DNA of 64,000 nt, taken from contig NZ_CP047095.1 in NCBI RefSeq assembly GCF_009806575.1, forward strand, positions 3,104,001 through 3,168,000, read 5' to 3'. Shown piece after piece: positions 63,672-64,000 of this stretch. Position 1 is the stretch's first letter, and each line of letters opens with the position of its first letter. The DNA comes from Rossellomorea marisflavi (GTDB lineage: Bacteria > Bacillota > Bacilli > Bacillales > Bacillaceae_B). The position numbers were made by a program, and so were the translations under genes. The notes beneath the pieces are model-generated. The model was not told where the DNA came from, did no database searches, and worked only from the letters and a program-made list of their open reading frames with translations.

Positions 63672-64000
63672 TTATTTCGTTTCAAGCATCTTCTCGATCT
63701 TCTTCAGCGCACCCGGCTCCACCTTTTCCAAGGTGGTGGCCGCTTCTTCCAGCGCCCTCCGGTATTCATACTGCCTGAATGCTTCCTCGGCGTTCCTGAG
63801 GCCGTCATGGACGGATGAATAGCGGCTGCGGTAGCGATTCCCGTACTGGATCACCCGTTCAGAGAGGATGACATCTTCGATGAGTTCATCGGTCTTCTTA
63901 TAGAAATGGTCCACGGTGTCTTCTGCTGCAAGCAATGTTTCCTGAACAAATTTCATATTCAGCGGTTTCTCTGTGAGACTGACATTCACCTGCTCAATTT
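63672..64000 (-). CDS. ezrA: Septation ring formation regulator EzrA (C-terminal end only)
   Basis: The last 109 or so codons; the gene continues beyond the right edge (the full protein is about 565 residues). EzrA is a membrane-anchored coiled-coil protein that keeps FtsZ rings at mid-cell. The conserved C-terminal patch is seen as IQYGNRYRSRY (the QNR-patch region), followed by AEEAFRQYEYRRALEEAATTLEKVEPGA. Position beside brnQ and the iscS-thiI pair agrees with the B. subtilis order. Confidence 0.9.
   Translation of the reverse strand, partial: IEQVNVSLTEKPLNMKFVQETLLAAEDTVDHFYKKTDELIEDVILSERVIQYGNRYRSRYSSVHDGLRNAEEAFRQYEYRRALEEAATTLEKVEPGALKKIEKMLETK

Overview
The window is a chromosomal segment from an endospore-forming member of the Bacillaceae. 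The evidence is the sporulation genes (ytxC, ytaF, ytvI, ytrH, ytrI, ytfJ, sspA), strong Shine-Dalgarno sequences, frequent TTG/GTG starts and stem-loop plus U-tract terminators. From memory, the gene order follows the Bacillus subtilis segment from ytxC to ezrA almost gene by gene. The base composition, dispersed GC-rich repeats and the extra hflKC pair suggest a non-subtilis, perhaps marine-type lineage (Rossellomorea or a relative), but that is inference. There are no rRNA or tRNA genes, prophage, CRISPR array or intact insertion sequence.

Layout, left to right (most genes on the minus strand): ytxC (cut by the left edge); primosome genes nrdR-dnaB-dnaI; a small unknown gene; speD; gapB with CcpN-like operators; coaE-ytaF-mutM-polA; an independently terminated hflK-hflC unit; phoP-phoR; a MaoC-like protein; TCA genes citZ-icd-mdh; ytwI and the divergent ytvI; fxsA; pfkA-pyk; accD-accA; malic enzyme ytsJ with a FadR-type GntR regulator; dnaE; the sporulation pair ytrH-ytrI; nrnA; ytpI; ytoI; ald and a divergent NCS1 permease; a UspA protein; argG-argH; an EcsC protein; ackA; a 1.75-kb gene-free repeat cluster; ytxK, tpx, ytfJ, ytfI, yteJ, sppA; NAD kinase ytdI; rarD, ytcJ, ytcI, sspA; iscS-thiI; brnQ; and ezrA (cut by the right edge).

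Functionally this is a central carbon block (gapB, pfkA, pyk, citZ, icd, mdh, ytsJ, accDA, ackA) interleaved with replication and repair genes (dnaB, dnaI, dnaE, polA, mutM, nrnA) and sporulation genes. Several control sites can be read directly: CcpN-type sites at gapB, cre-like sites at citZ, pfkA and ackA, a promoter overlapped by ARG-box-like sites at argG, a GntR-type double dyad before ytsJ, a consensus sigma-G promoter at sspA and a plausible sigma-E promoter at ytrH.

The least explained content is a family of structured repeats. Three copies of about 280-300 bp carry terminal inverted repeats and a terminator-like hairpin and sit at gene 3' ends (820-1095, 17178-17461, 23072-23368). 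A related GC-rich core is repeated in the gene-free stretch 47572-48990. The 9-bp outer arms differ between copy types but stay complementary within a copy, which argues for selection on, or mobility through, a folded structure.
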